Origin: Distichodus sexfasciatus
Lineage: Eukaryota > Chordata > Actinopteri > Characiformes > Distichodontidae
DNA: 64,000 bases
Reading direction: 5' to 3'
Assembly (NCBI GenBank): GCA_032718565.1
Contig: JAVGVS010000537.1
Span: forward strand, 62,001-126,000
The translations under genes and the position numbers were made by a program. The notes beneath the pieces are model-generated. The model was not told the DNA's origin. It worked only from the letters and a program-made list of their open reading frames with translations, and searched no databases. Positions 11,601 through 21,399 of this stretch are shown one piece after another (positions within the stretch are counted from its first letter, which is position 1; each line of letters starts with the position of its first letter).

Positions 11601-14333
11601 TTTCTCTGTAGCTTGGTTTTACCTTATTTTAAATCATAAGCAGTGTTCTCAATAATGACTACAGTGAAGGCAAAACTGTAGGAAATGTTTTTGTGTGTGT
11701 GTCTGTGTGTATGTCTGTGTGTGTGTAAGTGTGTGTGTGTGAGGCCATATTGAGGGGTGTGATTCTTGTGGTGAGAAGAGTTGACAAAAGAACTGTTGCT
11801 ATTTCCACTGCACACATGCACCTCGCAGTTTTAGTCCACCTCCACATTCACTAGTCCACACTGAGTTTTAGATTTAGATTTTAAATCTAAAAAGTTCATT
11901 CAAATTCCAAAATTTCAAGAGTCAGTAAAGTAAATTTTGTAATCTCCATTTTAAAAAAAAGTTAACCGCCAACGTGTTGCAGGAAGTTGTGGATGCTTTT
12001 TGGGTCCTATAGCACGCACCACTTTATTTCTCATTCCCACATGAGAATGTATTTACCAAACAAGTACCAGGCGACGTTCGTTTGTTGAAATAATTACATT
12101 TATATAATTGGAGTTAAATATGTGATTGAATCAGATGCCTGTATTTTGGTAAATCCGTCTGCCTGCCTGTCACAAAACTGAGAAACCTCCACCCCCGTTT
12201 TGCCACAGAAGAAAACAGAACCGTTGTAATAAAAATGGCTATATTAAGAACTATGTGCTCTAATTATATCCTTTTATCGATGCTAATTTACACCCCAGCA
12301 GTCACGAACCGCATCTTCAGCAGAATCTGTCTGCCCGTTGGTTGCCTTGAACGTCTGTAAACACCAGTGGCTATTGTGATTTTCTTGGTGGCATCATGTG
12401 AAAAATTGAGGACATGAACTAATATTTTATAGCATATTAACGCTACAAATCAATTTACGTCTATCCAATTAACAAACGATTGAAGAACGCTTTCAAAATG
12501 TTCATATGTGGCTTACTCTCTTGAACTCTGTTCTTTATTTGAAAAAATCTATTTTTTCCCGGGGAAATTATGAATGCTATTTAAAACTCTGAAAACGGTA
12601 AAGGACATCCCCTATGGAAATGTCTAAGGTGCGAAGAGAAGTGGTGTATAAGGTCACTGTTCGCGCCGGTTGAAGGAGGAGCGTGTTCTTTGCATTTGTG
12701 GTTAAATCTAGGTAAATGTTGACGAGCTGCATCTGCCTGCATCTGAAAGTTTGTCTTTGATTGTGTTGGTGGCGTGCAGCCCCTTAGACGCCTAAACACC
12801 AGTGTCTGAAACTGCAAAAATAGACCCATGAGACTGCAGCTGACACCTCAGTAATAAAAACCCATCCCGACCAACACATACCACACAAGCAGACGACAAA
12901 ACCTTTTATTTCTCTATCCTGTTCTAGACTATAAATTATTTTATTTTTTTTCTCTTTCTGCACAAAAATGGATTTAAAACTAGCTCCCCAAAAGTTAAAA
13001 ACAAAAAGCTGACTATGTGGTCAAAATCAGGCTTTCAGAGGTGAGACTGGCACTCTTAATTGATTTTCATTGTCATTACTTTGCCTTTTTTGAGGCAAAA
13101 TCTCAGTAGTTAGCACATTTTTGCAACAATGGCTTTAAAACATAACCAGTTCTTTAAAATCTTTAGTTTTAACCTCAACATTGGTCAAAATTGGGGTTTT
13201 AGTTGTGAGTTTGGCACTTTTGTTTTTAACCATTTTTATGCGTCTGAAAGATTTTATTTCATTTTATTTATTTCAGCATATAAGCATATGATAAATCTTA
13301 TCATCAGATATTTTTTACATTAAGGTATTAGTAGCAAAGTTGCTTTAAAAATGCTTTAGCTTTAAAAGTAACGAACTACTTTTAACATTCTGTACCTTTA
13401 AAGGTAACTACTTTTGTCATGCCATAGCTTTAAAAGTAACAAACTATTTTGTACATGCTTTACTTTAACCATTTTAACATGCCACAGCGTTAAAAGTTAC
13501 TAACTACTTTTAACATGCTGTAGCTTTAAAAATAACAGACTACTTGTAACATTCTGCAGCTTTAAATGTAACTCCCTACTTGTAACACGCCACAGCTTTA
13601 AAAGTAACTAAGCAAAACAACAGCAAAACTTAAAAAAAAATGTTTCATTACAAAGACAGGTATTTTTAACTACTAGGTGTTTCTGATTTGTGTTAAATTG
13701 GCATCTAATTGGCTGCAGAGAGCATTCTTGTTGCGTCACAGCGTGCACTTGGCAGCTGTGAGGTGAAGTTGGAGGATTGAGTCCCCCTTGGCAAAGATGG
13801 AAGCAGAAATCAATAGCTTGGATGTGTGTATGCATATAAAGGTACAGTTTAACAGTAGGTTCCTCAGCACGGCGTATATCTAGGCTGCGTAACATGGGGT
13901 CAGGTTAGAAAAGCTTTATAAAATGTATTTTATATATTAGAGACTTACTTTGGTTTGACGCCTGTGCTCCAGTGGTGCCGCTCTTATCACTTTGAGGTAC
14001 TGTTACAGGTTTGGTCTCTTTAGGGCCCTCAGAAGTTGTTGAGCTGGAGGTCAGCAATGTGTTTTCCGTAACAATGGATGTATCATTTACATCTTCAGTG
14101 CTGTTGCTGATATCCGTATCCGAGTTTTCTTCTAATGTGTTATTGGTGGTTTGTAAGACTTTGGGATTGCTTGCTGTAGGCTCAGGGTTGGTTTGATTCA
14201 GTGAGGTGTTGTCAGACTCTTTAGTTGCAGCTGGAGAGGTGGTAGGGTTTGTAGCAATAGTGACTGTACACAGCCACAACAGAGCTACTACACAAGGCAA
14301 ACAATATATATTTTTAGAATATTTCAATCTCAT
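8655..14333 (-). CDS. Mucin-like type I membrane protein, unidentified
   Basis: I do not recognise this gene. Exons on the minus strand: 14333-13949, 10927-10901 (only 27 bp), 10800-10721, 10424-10355, 9127-9038, 8890-8655. All have GT-AG borders and close in frame at 295 aa. Residues 1-27 are a signal peptide (L-P-C-V-V-A-L-L-W-L core). Residues 28-137 are Ser/Thr/Asn-rich with several N-glycosylation sequons (NTS, NQT, NNT, NST, NDT), as in heavily O-glycosylated sialomucins. Residues about 139-160 are one transmembrane helix (I-F-V-L-I-V-I-I-I-I-V) followed by W-K-K-G-R, a stop-transfer. The roughly 130-residue tail is acidic, with two F-D-L-T motifs (exon 4) and a P-T-Q-P-T-D-Q-P-T-D run near the end. 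Architecture resembles CD34, CD43, TMEM154 or glycophorins, but no diagnostic motif of any is visible. It lies beside anapc10. Confidence 0.75.
9890..10190. repeat. Dispersed intronic repeat, copies 1-2
   Basis: Two partial copies (about 9905-9985 and 10099-10200) share 'ggtttcagctgtgagtctgg'-type and 'aaaaatggctttaaaact' / 'actcttaattcatttt' words with copies at 12950-13085 and 13118-13225. All lie in introns of the mucin-like gene. No ends or target duplications could be fixed. Confidence 0.5.
11232..11352. repeat. Copy A of a ~120-bp repeat pair
   Basis: This stretch (ttctgattggtgtttaattg ... gcgtcacagcgc ... gaggatgtctaatcttgaca) is a diverged direct copy of 13680-13808. Both sit in the large first intron of the mucin-like gene. 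It may be an unnamed interspersed repeat. Confidence 0.55.
11690..11745. repeat. GT-rich microsatellite
   Basis: Imperfect (GT)n broken by CT and AT steps, in an intron of the mucin-like gene. Confidence 0.85.
12950..13225. repeat. Dispersed intronic repeat, copies 3-4
   Basis: Two tandem-arranged copies of the family seen at 9890-10190, each with 'aaaatgg.tttaaaac', 'ggtcaaaat..gg.ttt' and 'gag..tggcac' words. Spacing of about 160 bp suggests an ancient local duplication. Confidence 0.5.
13345..13610. repeat. 36-bp minisatellite
   Basis: About seven units of a 36-bp motif with the core 'catgccacagctttaaaagt' then 'aacaaactactttta'. Unit starts at 13418, 13454, 13478, 13514, 13550 and 13586 are spaced 36 bp apart except for one 24-bp step. 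The array lies in intron 1 of the mucin-like gene, 340 bp from exon 1. Confidence 0.85.
13680..13808. repeat. Copy B of a ~120-bp repeat pair
   Basis: Diverged direct copy of 11232-11352, sharing 'tttctgatttgtgtt.aattgg', 'ttgcgtcacagcg' and 'ggaggattgag...cttggcaaagatgga'. Confidence 0.55.
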
Positions 14334-15800
14334 ATTTTCAATATCCTAAAGCATAAATTGAGCAAGAATATCAACTACAAACTATTGACGTTTTAGTGGG
14401 TTTTTTGTACTTCAAGATCCATCTGTTAATAAGACACTTAGGTCCAGTAAGGTGACTTCACGCAAAATTACCTTGGACAAATTGAGGTTGACCGGGTTGA
14501 CCATTTTACCTGTTTTAAAGTAAGCATTTTTGATTTTACTGCAACCCTAACATGCACATTTTCAGTTGGTCTCAACTAAAGAAATTTGCAAAAAGGTAAA
14601 AACGCTCTTTGGATTCCCTCATGAATTTGAGCACAAGTATGCAAAGGCAAATGACTTTTAGAGGATTATATTAATTTTTTATATGTTTAAATACATGTAA
14701 TAGTAGCAATAAAGGTTTCTGCTGCCGTTTGGCCTTTTATAATATGCTGTTTTACTATCACATCCCATTTTTTGTCAGTTGCTCATATCAGCTAATCATT
14801 ATATTTTAAACTAGAGGCAGGTGTTTTACAGCAGATACACCATAATGCCATGATGTTACATCTTTGGGGTCTTTAATCTCCTGTTTTTCATCACAACCGT
14901 TGTCGTGTGGTGTTGAGACCCACCTGCTCTTCTGTCACTTCTCGCATACGCTTAAAGGGGATCTCCAACACAGAGATGCTAATGAGAGACTTACGTTAAA
15001 AGTTCCCATTAGCTGTCTTTTACTTTTGATCGTTTTTGAGAACTTGCCCTTTGAAACCATGTGGAAAAAGTTGCTGTTTTTAAATGGTTTCCTTTATTTA
15101 AGCTTGCATTCATTCTGGATTTTTCAGTTCAGAAATGAATATTCCAAAATTATGTATAAATTTCAGCCTGTGAACTCGATCAAGTAAACTTAATTTTCTT
15201 TCCTTTTTTAAAAAAAAATCCAGTTTATTCTTTAACACGCACTTCGTTTTTTGCGATCGCAGCAGAAGGCCACATTTGCCGCCTTTCTCTTTTACTTACT
15301 TAGGATGGAGTTCGTCGCAATAAACTAATAAAAAATTAATTAATTAATTAAACCCCATCATAATGGCACAGAATCTACACACTTTAAATATGGAAAACGT
15401 GTTATATAACAAATGCATGTTCTTATTTTTTAGCTTCTCAAGTAAAGACTTTTGAGCTCAGTTTTGTCTCCGTCAGAGGGTTAATTATTTATTTTTTTAT
15501 TTATCGCTTCATTTTAGACAGTAGCGATTTTTTATTATTAATTTAAACGAGTACTTACAGAGGATGTGAGCACGGACTCGGGGCATCTTTCATTACTAGT
15601 TTGAGCAGCTCTGACTAGACTCAGTCTACATGTGCAGAACATACCCGAAACCGCTTCTTTCCTCTCTAGCCTTTGTGAAAGCTCTCGTCATCATCGAGTC
15701 AAAAACCGCTGCTTTTAAACAGGATGCCTGCACGACACCTCTCACACACATATACACACACACGCACACTCACGAACACCAAACGCACACACACACACAC
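14334..15800. other. Intergenic stretch with no gene seen
   Basis: AT-rich DNA upstream of the mucin-like gene. It holds no exon with conserved protein similarity; the longest frame (14864-15187, 107 codons) has no homology I recognise. The mucin-like promoter should lie immediately above 14333, but no distinctive element is readable. Confidence 0.6.
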
Positions 15801-15806
15801 ACACAT
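15733..15806. repeat. CA microsatellite
   Basis: Interrupted (CA)n tract that borders the element at 15805-16085. Confidence 0.85.
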
Positions 15807-16085
15807 CCTTGTACTTATATAGTAGTGAGGACCTCCCCTGACTTCTATATTACTGTATGTAAATAATACTACACCTAACCCTAAACATAACCCTAACCAT
15901 AACCTCAGTAACCAAAAGCTAATCTTTCTACACTTTTAGTTTTGCAAATAAACTTGTATTTTTTTTTGTAAAAGCAGTTTAAAGAAGTGAGGACCACTAA
16001 AAAAGTCCTCACTTCCCAAAATGTCCTCACTCTGCTGGTCAAAAACTCATTTTGGTTCTCACTAAGTAGCAAGTACAAGAACACA
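15805..16085. mobile_element. Interspersed element with inverted ends, between CA tracts
   Basis: Left end 'ccttgtacttatatagtagtg' then 'aggacctcccc'; right end 'ggttctcactaagtagcaag' then 'tacaag', which is its inverted counterpart (CTTGTACTT...AGTGAGGACC). The inside carries short CCTAACCCTAA runs and 'gtgaggaccactaaaaaagt'. CA microsatellites adjoin both ends (up to 15806 and 16080-16112), as is common for this fish repeat type. No coding capacity. Confidence 0.6.
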
Positions 16086-16923
16086 CACACACACACCAAA
16101 CACACACACAGGCACGAACCATTTTCTAACTGTTCAGCGGAAGTCGGCCTCAGAGCAAAGTGTCACGATAAATCTCTAAAACTCTCTCCCTCTAAAGACC
16201 TGATTATAATTATTTAACTTTAACTTCTCTTGCAGGTGTCATGCTTTTTTCGCGCCGCAGTCTGACTCATTTTGCTCTTTTGATTTTCTTTTCAACTACT
16301 GAGCACATTCAATTCTAAAATACAACCCCCAAAAACTTCGCATTCATTATGTATTTTGCAGACAATAAATGAATTAAATAAAAGTTAAGGTTGTTATATC
16401 TGGAATTATGCAAACTGCTTAATGTTTCTTCGTGTAATTATTTGAAATGTTTTGATGAATATCTTGAAATCTGTCCTGTTTTATTCAGTTACGTTTTTCT
16501 TGTCTTAGACCTTGGTTTAAATAACATTTTCTTCATATATTCAGATCCTCATTACACTAATTTAGGCCTTTTTGGTGCTGGAATTCAGATTCGGATGAAA
16601 AATCCGATTCGTGAGATATTTACCTGTTAGGATGTGTGTTTTCATGTATTTTGTTATTTTATTTCTTGTCTTTATAATGTGTTTGAGAGCACATTAAGAG
16701 TTTGATGTGACAACCATCAAACAGGGCTAGTCTGTAGCAGTGGGGAATCCTATATAATAATGATGTGCTGATCAGGCTTCATGACCGTTTGCTTTATTTT
16801 TTGTGCCCAATAAATGGCGTTCATAGAAAAAAAGGTTCATAAAGCAACACTTTGAGTCACTTTTTTAAAGAGCGTCATCTAGTGGTCAAAAAAAATAAGA
16901 TTAAATGGTTTATGAGGCTTCAT

Positions 16924-17546
16924 CCACATAGCAAAGTTGTTGCAGCCCAGTTATGGGCCACACGTTCCACTAACTCCTGGGCCACACACGGAAATGAATT
17001 ACGGTCCTTTAGTGGGCCACGTCCGGTAGTCACAGCGTAAGCCGCATGTTGCCCATATCGAAGCCACATCATTTGGCCAGAGCTGGCCCTATTCTTGGCC
17101 TATGCTGGACCAGACATGTTTAGAACAGGTTCCAGATTTCAGCCTAGACTAAGACTAGCAGCTTGCTGGCTAACTGGCTAACATTTGTGATGTGTGTGTG
17201 TGTATGCGGAATAGTTTGTGATTGAAGAGCCTGAGGGAACAAACCTTTTTCCAGACGGGAGGAGGGAGAAGAGGGTGTGTGAGGGATCATCCACGAAGCT
17301 AGTGGCTTTGCAGATGCAGTTTGTGGTGTAGGCTTAGTCTAGGCTGAAATCTGTTCTAAACATGTCTGGTCCTAGAATAGGGCCAGCTCTGGCCAAATGA
17401 TATGGCTTGGATATGGGCCACATGTGGCCCACACTGTGACTACTGGAAGTGGCCCACTTAAGGACCGTAATTCACTTCCGCGTGTGGCCCAGGTGTTAGT
17501 GGACCGTGTGGCACATAACTGGGCCGGAACAACTTTGCTATGTGGG
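16924..17546. mobile_element. Fold-back element with long inverted arms
   Basis: The left arm (16924 to about 17155) starts CCACATAGCAAAGTTGTT and the right arm (about 17330-17546) ends AACAACTTTGCTATGTGGG. The arms can pair over some 200 bp, including GGGCCACA/TGTGGCCC and ATTTGGCCAGAGCTGGCCCT words. The central loop of about 170 bp is unrelated and contains a (GT) run. It has no transposase. Arm divergence of several percent indicates an old copy. Confidence 0.8.
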
Positions 17547-17639
17547 CATCAGTTCATTTCAGGCTTCTATTGCCTCGAAATTGGATAGCAGGTCCTGTGA
17601 TGCCCCCTAATGGACAATTGTGTAAAGTACCCATGCAGA

Positions 17640-17870
17640 AGAACAAGTGAGTGATTATTTGTCATTGTGATCACAGCACACAGTGCTCCACAACGCACCC
17701 ATCCGTGAAGATGCAGTGGGCAGCTTTTTTGGCAGCACCCACGGAGCAGTGCTTGGCGATGCTACTTTGCTCACGAGTATCTCAGTGGTACCCTGACTTG
17801 AACCAGCAACACTCCGATCAAGGAGGCCAACTTTCTAATCGTTATGCTACCAACTTTCCCAATTAAGGTT
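17640..17870. repeat. Interspersed fish repeat (retroposon-like)
   Basis: The block 'gtgagtgattatttgtcatt ... gtgaagatgcagtgggcagc ... ggagcagtgcttgg ... gaaccagcaacactccgatc' matches a dispersed repeat type common in fish that ends in a 'cgaacccacaacc..aggagtc' segment. A second, shorter copy is at 62395-62520 in the opposite orientation. I cannot name the family with certainty. Confidence 0.55.
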
Positions 17871-17917
17871 ATGTTTAAAATGAGACACACATTTGTATCC
17901 ACAAGGGGAAAAATAAA

Positions 17918-17923
17918 TTTATT
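17918..17923 (-). terminator. Candidate poly(A) signal of anapc10
   Basis: AATAAA on the minus strand about 210 bp past the anapc10 stop codon. Confidence 0.5.
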
Positions 17924-18132
17924 AGCTGTGCAATCATTCAATAATATGCATTCTCCCTTCTCAATAAGAACAAGACAAAAACACAACATGGCACAAGTGG
18001 AGGCATCAATAAGTGGTACTGACAAAGTTAAAGCTCTTCAGTCCAAAGTGGTGTGTAAATCCATTGGAAACTTTCACATTTTTAAACACAACTGCCCGAG
18101 GCATCAGAAGCAGGGCTGGGGCTCGGTTCCGG

Positions 18133-19147
18133 TCACCTGATGGTGCGGTACATCATGAAGTCGACTGTGGTGCATCGTGGGAACTTGCCGATTGAGCTCT
18201 CCTCCACAGGGGTGTAGACTTTGATCTGACGCATATGCGTGTCGCGTCCGTTCTGGTGGTTGGCCAACACGGCAATCTGGATCATGAAGGTTCTGATGGG
18301 GTTGTTCACCAGGTCCAGAAGGGGAATGTGGATCCAGCCACTGGGCTCCACCATCTCCAGCTGCTGCTCATCACAAACAACACACGTAAATAACTACTTG
18401 TCAGAGCTTACACTTCATCGGTAATTATGTCCAGGGAGTGAGGGACTGTATGCTGTAGATGTAAATGACTCTCACCCGGATCTCCAGCAGGTTGTGGAAA
18501 TTGTTTCCCACTCTGACCGAGATCTTGCTAGGAGTGTAGCTCTCGTCCGACTTGTAATCAGCATAAATGCAGAGCATCTTCACTGTGGTCTTCCTCCTAT
18601 AATGCACATTGTTAACTGCAGTAAAATGATGAAGAAACTTAGTGGTGAAACTTGCTGTTCCTGAAGTTTCTCTTTACCTGAACTGGATGTTGACCAAGTG
18701 AGGCTGAGAGCCATCAGACTGCCAGTACGTCTCCAAATTATCATCCCTTAACTGGTCAACTCCGAAACCTGCAGAGAGAGCGAGAGAGAGATAGATAAGA
18801 GAAACAGAGGATTATGAAAGGTTAAAGAAAAGGAGTTGCTAATGCCATAAATGCATTAAAGAAACAATCCACCGGAAAAACGAAGGACTCACCAGCAGGG
18901 ACGTAGTACTAAATTCTATACACAAGCAGTCTCCATGGGCCCCCTCCCCAGACTTCGCAAGGGATCTCCCACCCCCAAAGGGTCCTGATAAGTCAGTCCC
19001 ACTTTTCACCCCACTACGACGCCCATGCTCACCAGGTTTGCAAGAGGACAGTGACCACACGGCCTGAGAGCCAATCTCCCTCACTGTGCCGGTGCGCTCT
19101 AGCTGCTTCGGGTCGGCGCCGGGGGGTGTCTTAGCAACGGTCGCCAT
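18133..19147 (-). CDS. anapc10: Anaphase-promoting complex subunit 10
   Basis: Minus-strand exons 19147-19033, 18768-18678, 18596-18476 and 18363-18133 close in frame at 185 aa, the length of human APC10. The protein is almost one DOC domain: K-P-G-F-G-V-D-Q-L-R-D-D-N-L-E-T-Y-W-Q-S-D-G, then D-Y-K-S-D-E-S-Y-T-P-S-K-I-S-V, N-N-F-H-N-L, and G-R-D-T-H-M-R-Q-I near the end, finishing with the I-R tail that APC10 uses to bind APC3. APC10 helps the APC/C recognise D-box substrates for ubiquitylation in mitosis. The N-terminus (M-A-T-V-A-K-T-P-P-G) differs slightly from mammals. Position 148-165 of the gene region shows an acceptor 20 bp upstream of the ATG, so the transcript begins in a separate non-coding exon near 20 kb. 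Confidence 0.97.
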
Positions 19148-19164
19148 GGTGATGGGGGAACAGG

Positions 19165-19530
19165 AATCTGGAGATAAAGAGCAGGGAGAGAGGGAGGAGA
19201 TGGTGTGAGGAGGTGAAGGTGAATATGAGAGAAAGGAGGAGGGAAAAAAAGAGAGCGGGAGAGAGAAAGAAAGAAATGGAGGGAGAAAGAAACGGAGGAG
19301 ATAAAAGAGAGCAAGGGAGAGAAGGAGAGGGGGATAGATAGGAAGAAAGGGAGAGGGACAGTAACAGAGATTGAGGGAACGGAGAGGGAGATGGAGAGAA
19401 AGGGATGGAGGGATAAGGAGGGAGGAAGACAAGGAAGAAAGATACGGGAAGAGAGAGGACGGGGAGATGAGGAGAAGGGAAAAGAGAGACGGAATAAAGA
19501 CAGCAAGAAATGGAGGGAGGAAGGGAGAAA
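19165..19530. repeat. Long purine-rich (GA/GGA) tract
   Basis: About 360 bp almost free of pyrimidines on the + strand, made of GAGA, GGAGG and AAAG words. It lies in the 5' intron of anapc10 directly upstream of its first coding exon, so the transcript carries the CT-rich strand, which merges with the polypyrimidine tract of the acceptor. A smaller GAGAGA patch is at 18775-18800. Confidence 0.9.
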
Positions 19531-19991
19531 AAGGGAGTATTTTAAAACGACTTGCAACGTTTATGGTAAAGCACACGCTTCAGATTATGTTCAGACAGTT
19601 TCTATTTGCAGACTGTAAAACTACATGAAGCATATGAGTAAATTAAAACCCACCTTTGCCCTCTGTATGTATTAAAAATTACCAAGTGCAAGTTACCACG
19701 TTGATATGGTCAACAAATACGTGAGTTAGTTTCACTCAATCCAAATACATTTTTATGCTTACAAATTTATCAACGTTATTACGTTAATCAGTTGAACTAA
19801 CTAATCAGGTTTTTAAAGTGTATGATTTAAGGTTTGAAATAACGTATTTAATTAATAACGAATTTAATTAAAGCGTACATCCAACATCAACATTAAAAAC
19901 GTACAAATGAAGCGCATCAACGAACTTTGGCTTGTCCCCGCTCACTACATTTACACTAATCCAACATTAATGAGCTCGTCGGTAAGGTACC

Positions 19992-20150
19992 TGGATTCTT
20001 GCCCGGTTGTCCTGTGCATTAATTTAATTTGTTGCACATTTTTCTTCAAGAATAATTATTAATTGCTCGCCAGTTCTCACAAGCTTTACCCAGTGCTTTG
20101 AACCGTCTCTTTTTCCCGGCCGGGTCGCCTGCTGATGACGTAAACTCGGC
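19992..20150 (-). promoter_or_regulatory. anapc10: anapc10 5' non-coding exon and promoter region
   Basis: On the minus strand a donor (AATCCAG|GTACCTT) lies at about 19991, and the GC-richer DNA up to 20160 (ggccgggtcgcctgctgatg; actcggcgctcccg) fits a first exon and CpG promoter. The partner acceptor is 20 bp before the start codon. Exact start site unknown. Confidence 0.5.
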
Positions 20151-20599
20151 GCTCCCGTTCAACGTCATTCAGAGGTTACAAGATATACGTTAAAAAAAGT
20201 TCGATTTAGTTAAAAAATATTACAGTAATTATATACGTCAGGAATTTAAAAATATTACAGTGAAGATAAATGTAATTTAAAAAATAATAAAGATATGCCT
20301 AAAGGAATTAAATATATTGTAACGGTATACATATTACAGTAAAATTCTACACAAGGAATTAAAAAGATTACATTAAATATGTAAGAAATGTATGATGGCA
20401 AATTTTGCATTTTGCAGTTTTTGCTACTATTTAGTGGTTATTTATTACTCATTACTTATCTAATTATTATCTGTACTGTGATATGTTGATATAGTGTCTG
20501 AATATTATCCTATTTATTCCTATCATAATATTATGTTTAATCATGTATGCTGTTTTTATTATTTAGATCATTTAACCACTAAGCGTTCCTTCTAGGGGT

Positions 20600-20668
20600 A
20601 GATATCTATAACTCTCTTGATGCCTATACATTTCCCTCGGGATTAATAAAGTATCTGTTGTTACACTG
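20600..20668 (+). repeat. LINE-like 3' tail
   Basis: The segment around 'tttccctcgggattaataaa' followed by 'gtatctgttg' matches the typical 3' end of several fish LINEs ('ttccc.cggggat.aataaagtatct'). The AT-rich block before it (20185-20400) repeats 'ggaatt.aaa.atattacagt' several times. No reverse transcriptase frame is present. Confidence 0.5.
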
Positions 20669-21099
20669 TGGTCACACTTGTAAACTATTTTTATCTAGTA
20701 CGTTTAGATTGTTCAAGTCTGTCGAAAATTTTGTTTTTAAAATGTCCAACGTCCACGTAAATGGTTTATTACCATTTTCATTTTCTTCTAAACAATAATA
20801 ACGAGACTATAAAGGTGCTGAAAACATTTTCTAATTATCTCGACATAACGGAAGTCGTTTTCTCGAGACATCGACGAGATCATGAGAGAAATAACGTGTG
20901 ATCGTGAAATAGCGAAATAAGTTTTCTTGAGGTTAGAAGGGAAAATAACACGTGATTTAGCGATAACGAGAAACAAAATATGAGTTGTGAGTTAACTGTT
21001 TAATATTTGTTTTTTCTTTAGACCCGACAAAAATCGCGTTTGGGCGAAAGGGTGTTTCTCAGTTCACTTATAAGAAGAAACCTTCTCTTCCAGACCTAG

Positions 21100-21370
21100 T
21101 GCCCTACATAGTTCTCACTATTCCGTTTGGAAACCGCCCCGCGTCCCCTGCTGCACGCGCCGCCTCTCCGAATTACGTCAACTCTCCTCGCGCCATCTTC
21201 GCTACCGGCGTCTCGCGCAGGACACGTTGCCTGGCGCACGAGGGCCGTTGTTGCACGTTAAGGCGTTATAAACGCGTCCCGGAGAGGCTTAACGGACACC
21301 GGGGAGCCGGTTTGGGTGAGACGAGACTTAATCTTCAGACTAACGTTGAGTCAAGCGGGTTTAAATGGTG
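21100..21370 (+). promoter_or_regulatory. abce1: abce1 CpG-rich promoter and 5' non-coding exon
   Basis: CpG density jumps in this AT-rich region (ccgccccgcgtcccctgctg; cgtcccggagaggctt). A good donor, TTTGG|GTGAGA, lies at 21315-21316, and the first coding exon of abce1 has its acceptor at 23941 (cacgatgcag), five bases before the ATG. This implies an untranslated first exon ending near 21315. It is head-to-head with anapc10 about 1 kb away. Confidence 0.6.
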
Positions 21371-21399
21371 AAAATGTGCTGGATGGACTGGGCTAGGCT

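Noticed and set aside
14864..15187. A 107-codon plus-strand frame upstream of the mucin-like gene
   Set aside because: No splice context, no conserved motif, AT-rich intergenic composition; probably chance.
15630..15866. A frame with a run of T-H residues
   Set aside because: Translation of a CA microsatellite.
15867..15905. CCTAACCCTAA-like runs, possible interstitial telomere
   Set aside because: Only a few degenerate units inside an interspersed element; too short for a telomeric array.
18839..19576. A 245-codon minus-strand frame, Ser/Pro/Leu-rich
   Set aside because: It is the CT-rich strand of the GA tract fused in frame to anapc10 coding exon 1. Composition explains its openness, and the real anapc10 start and splice sites contradict it.
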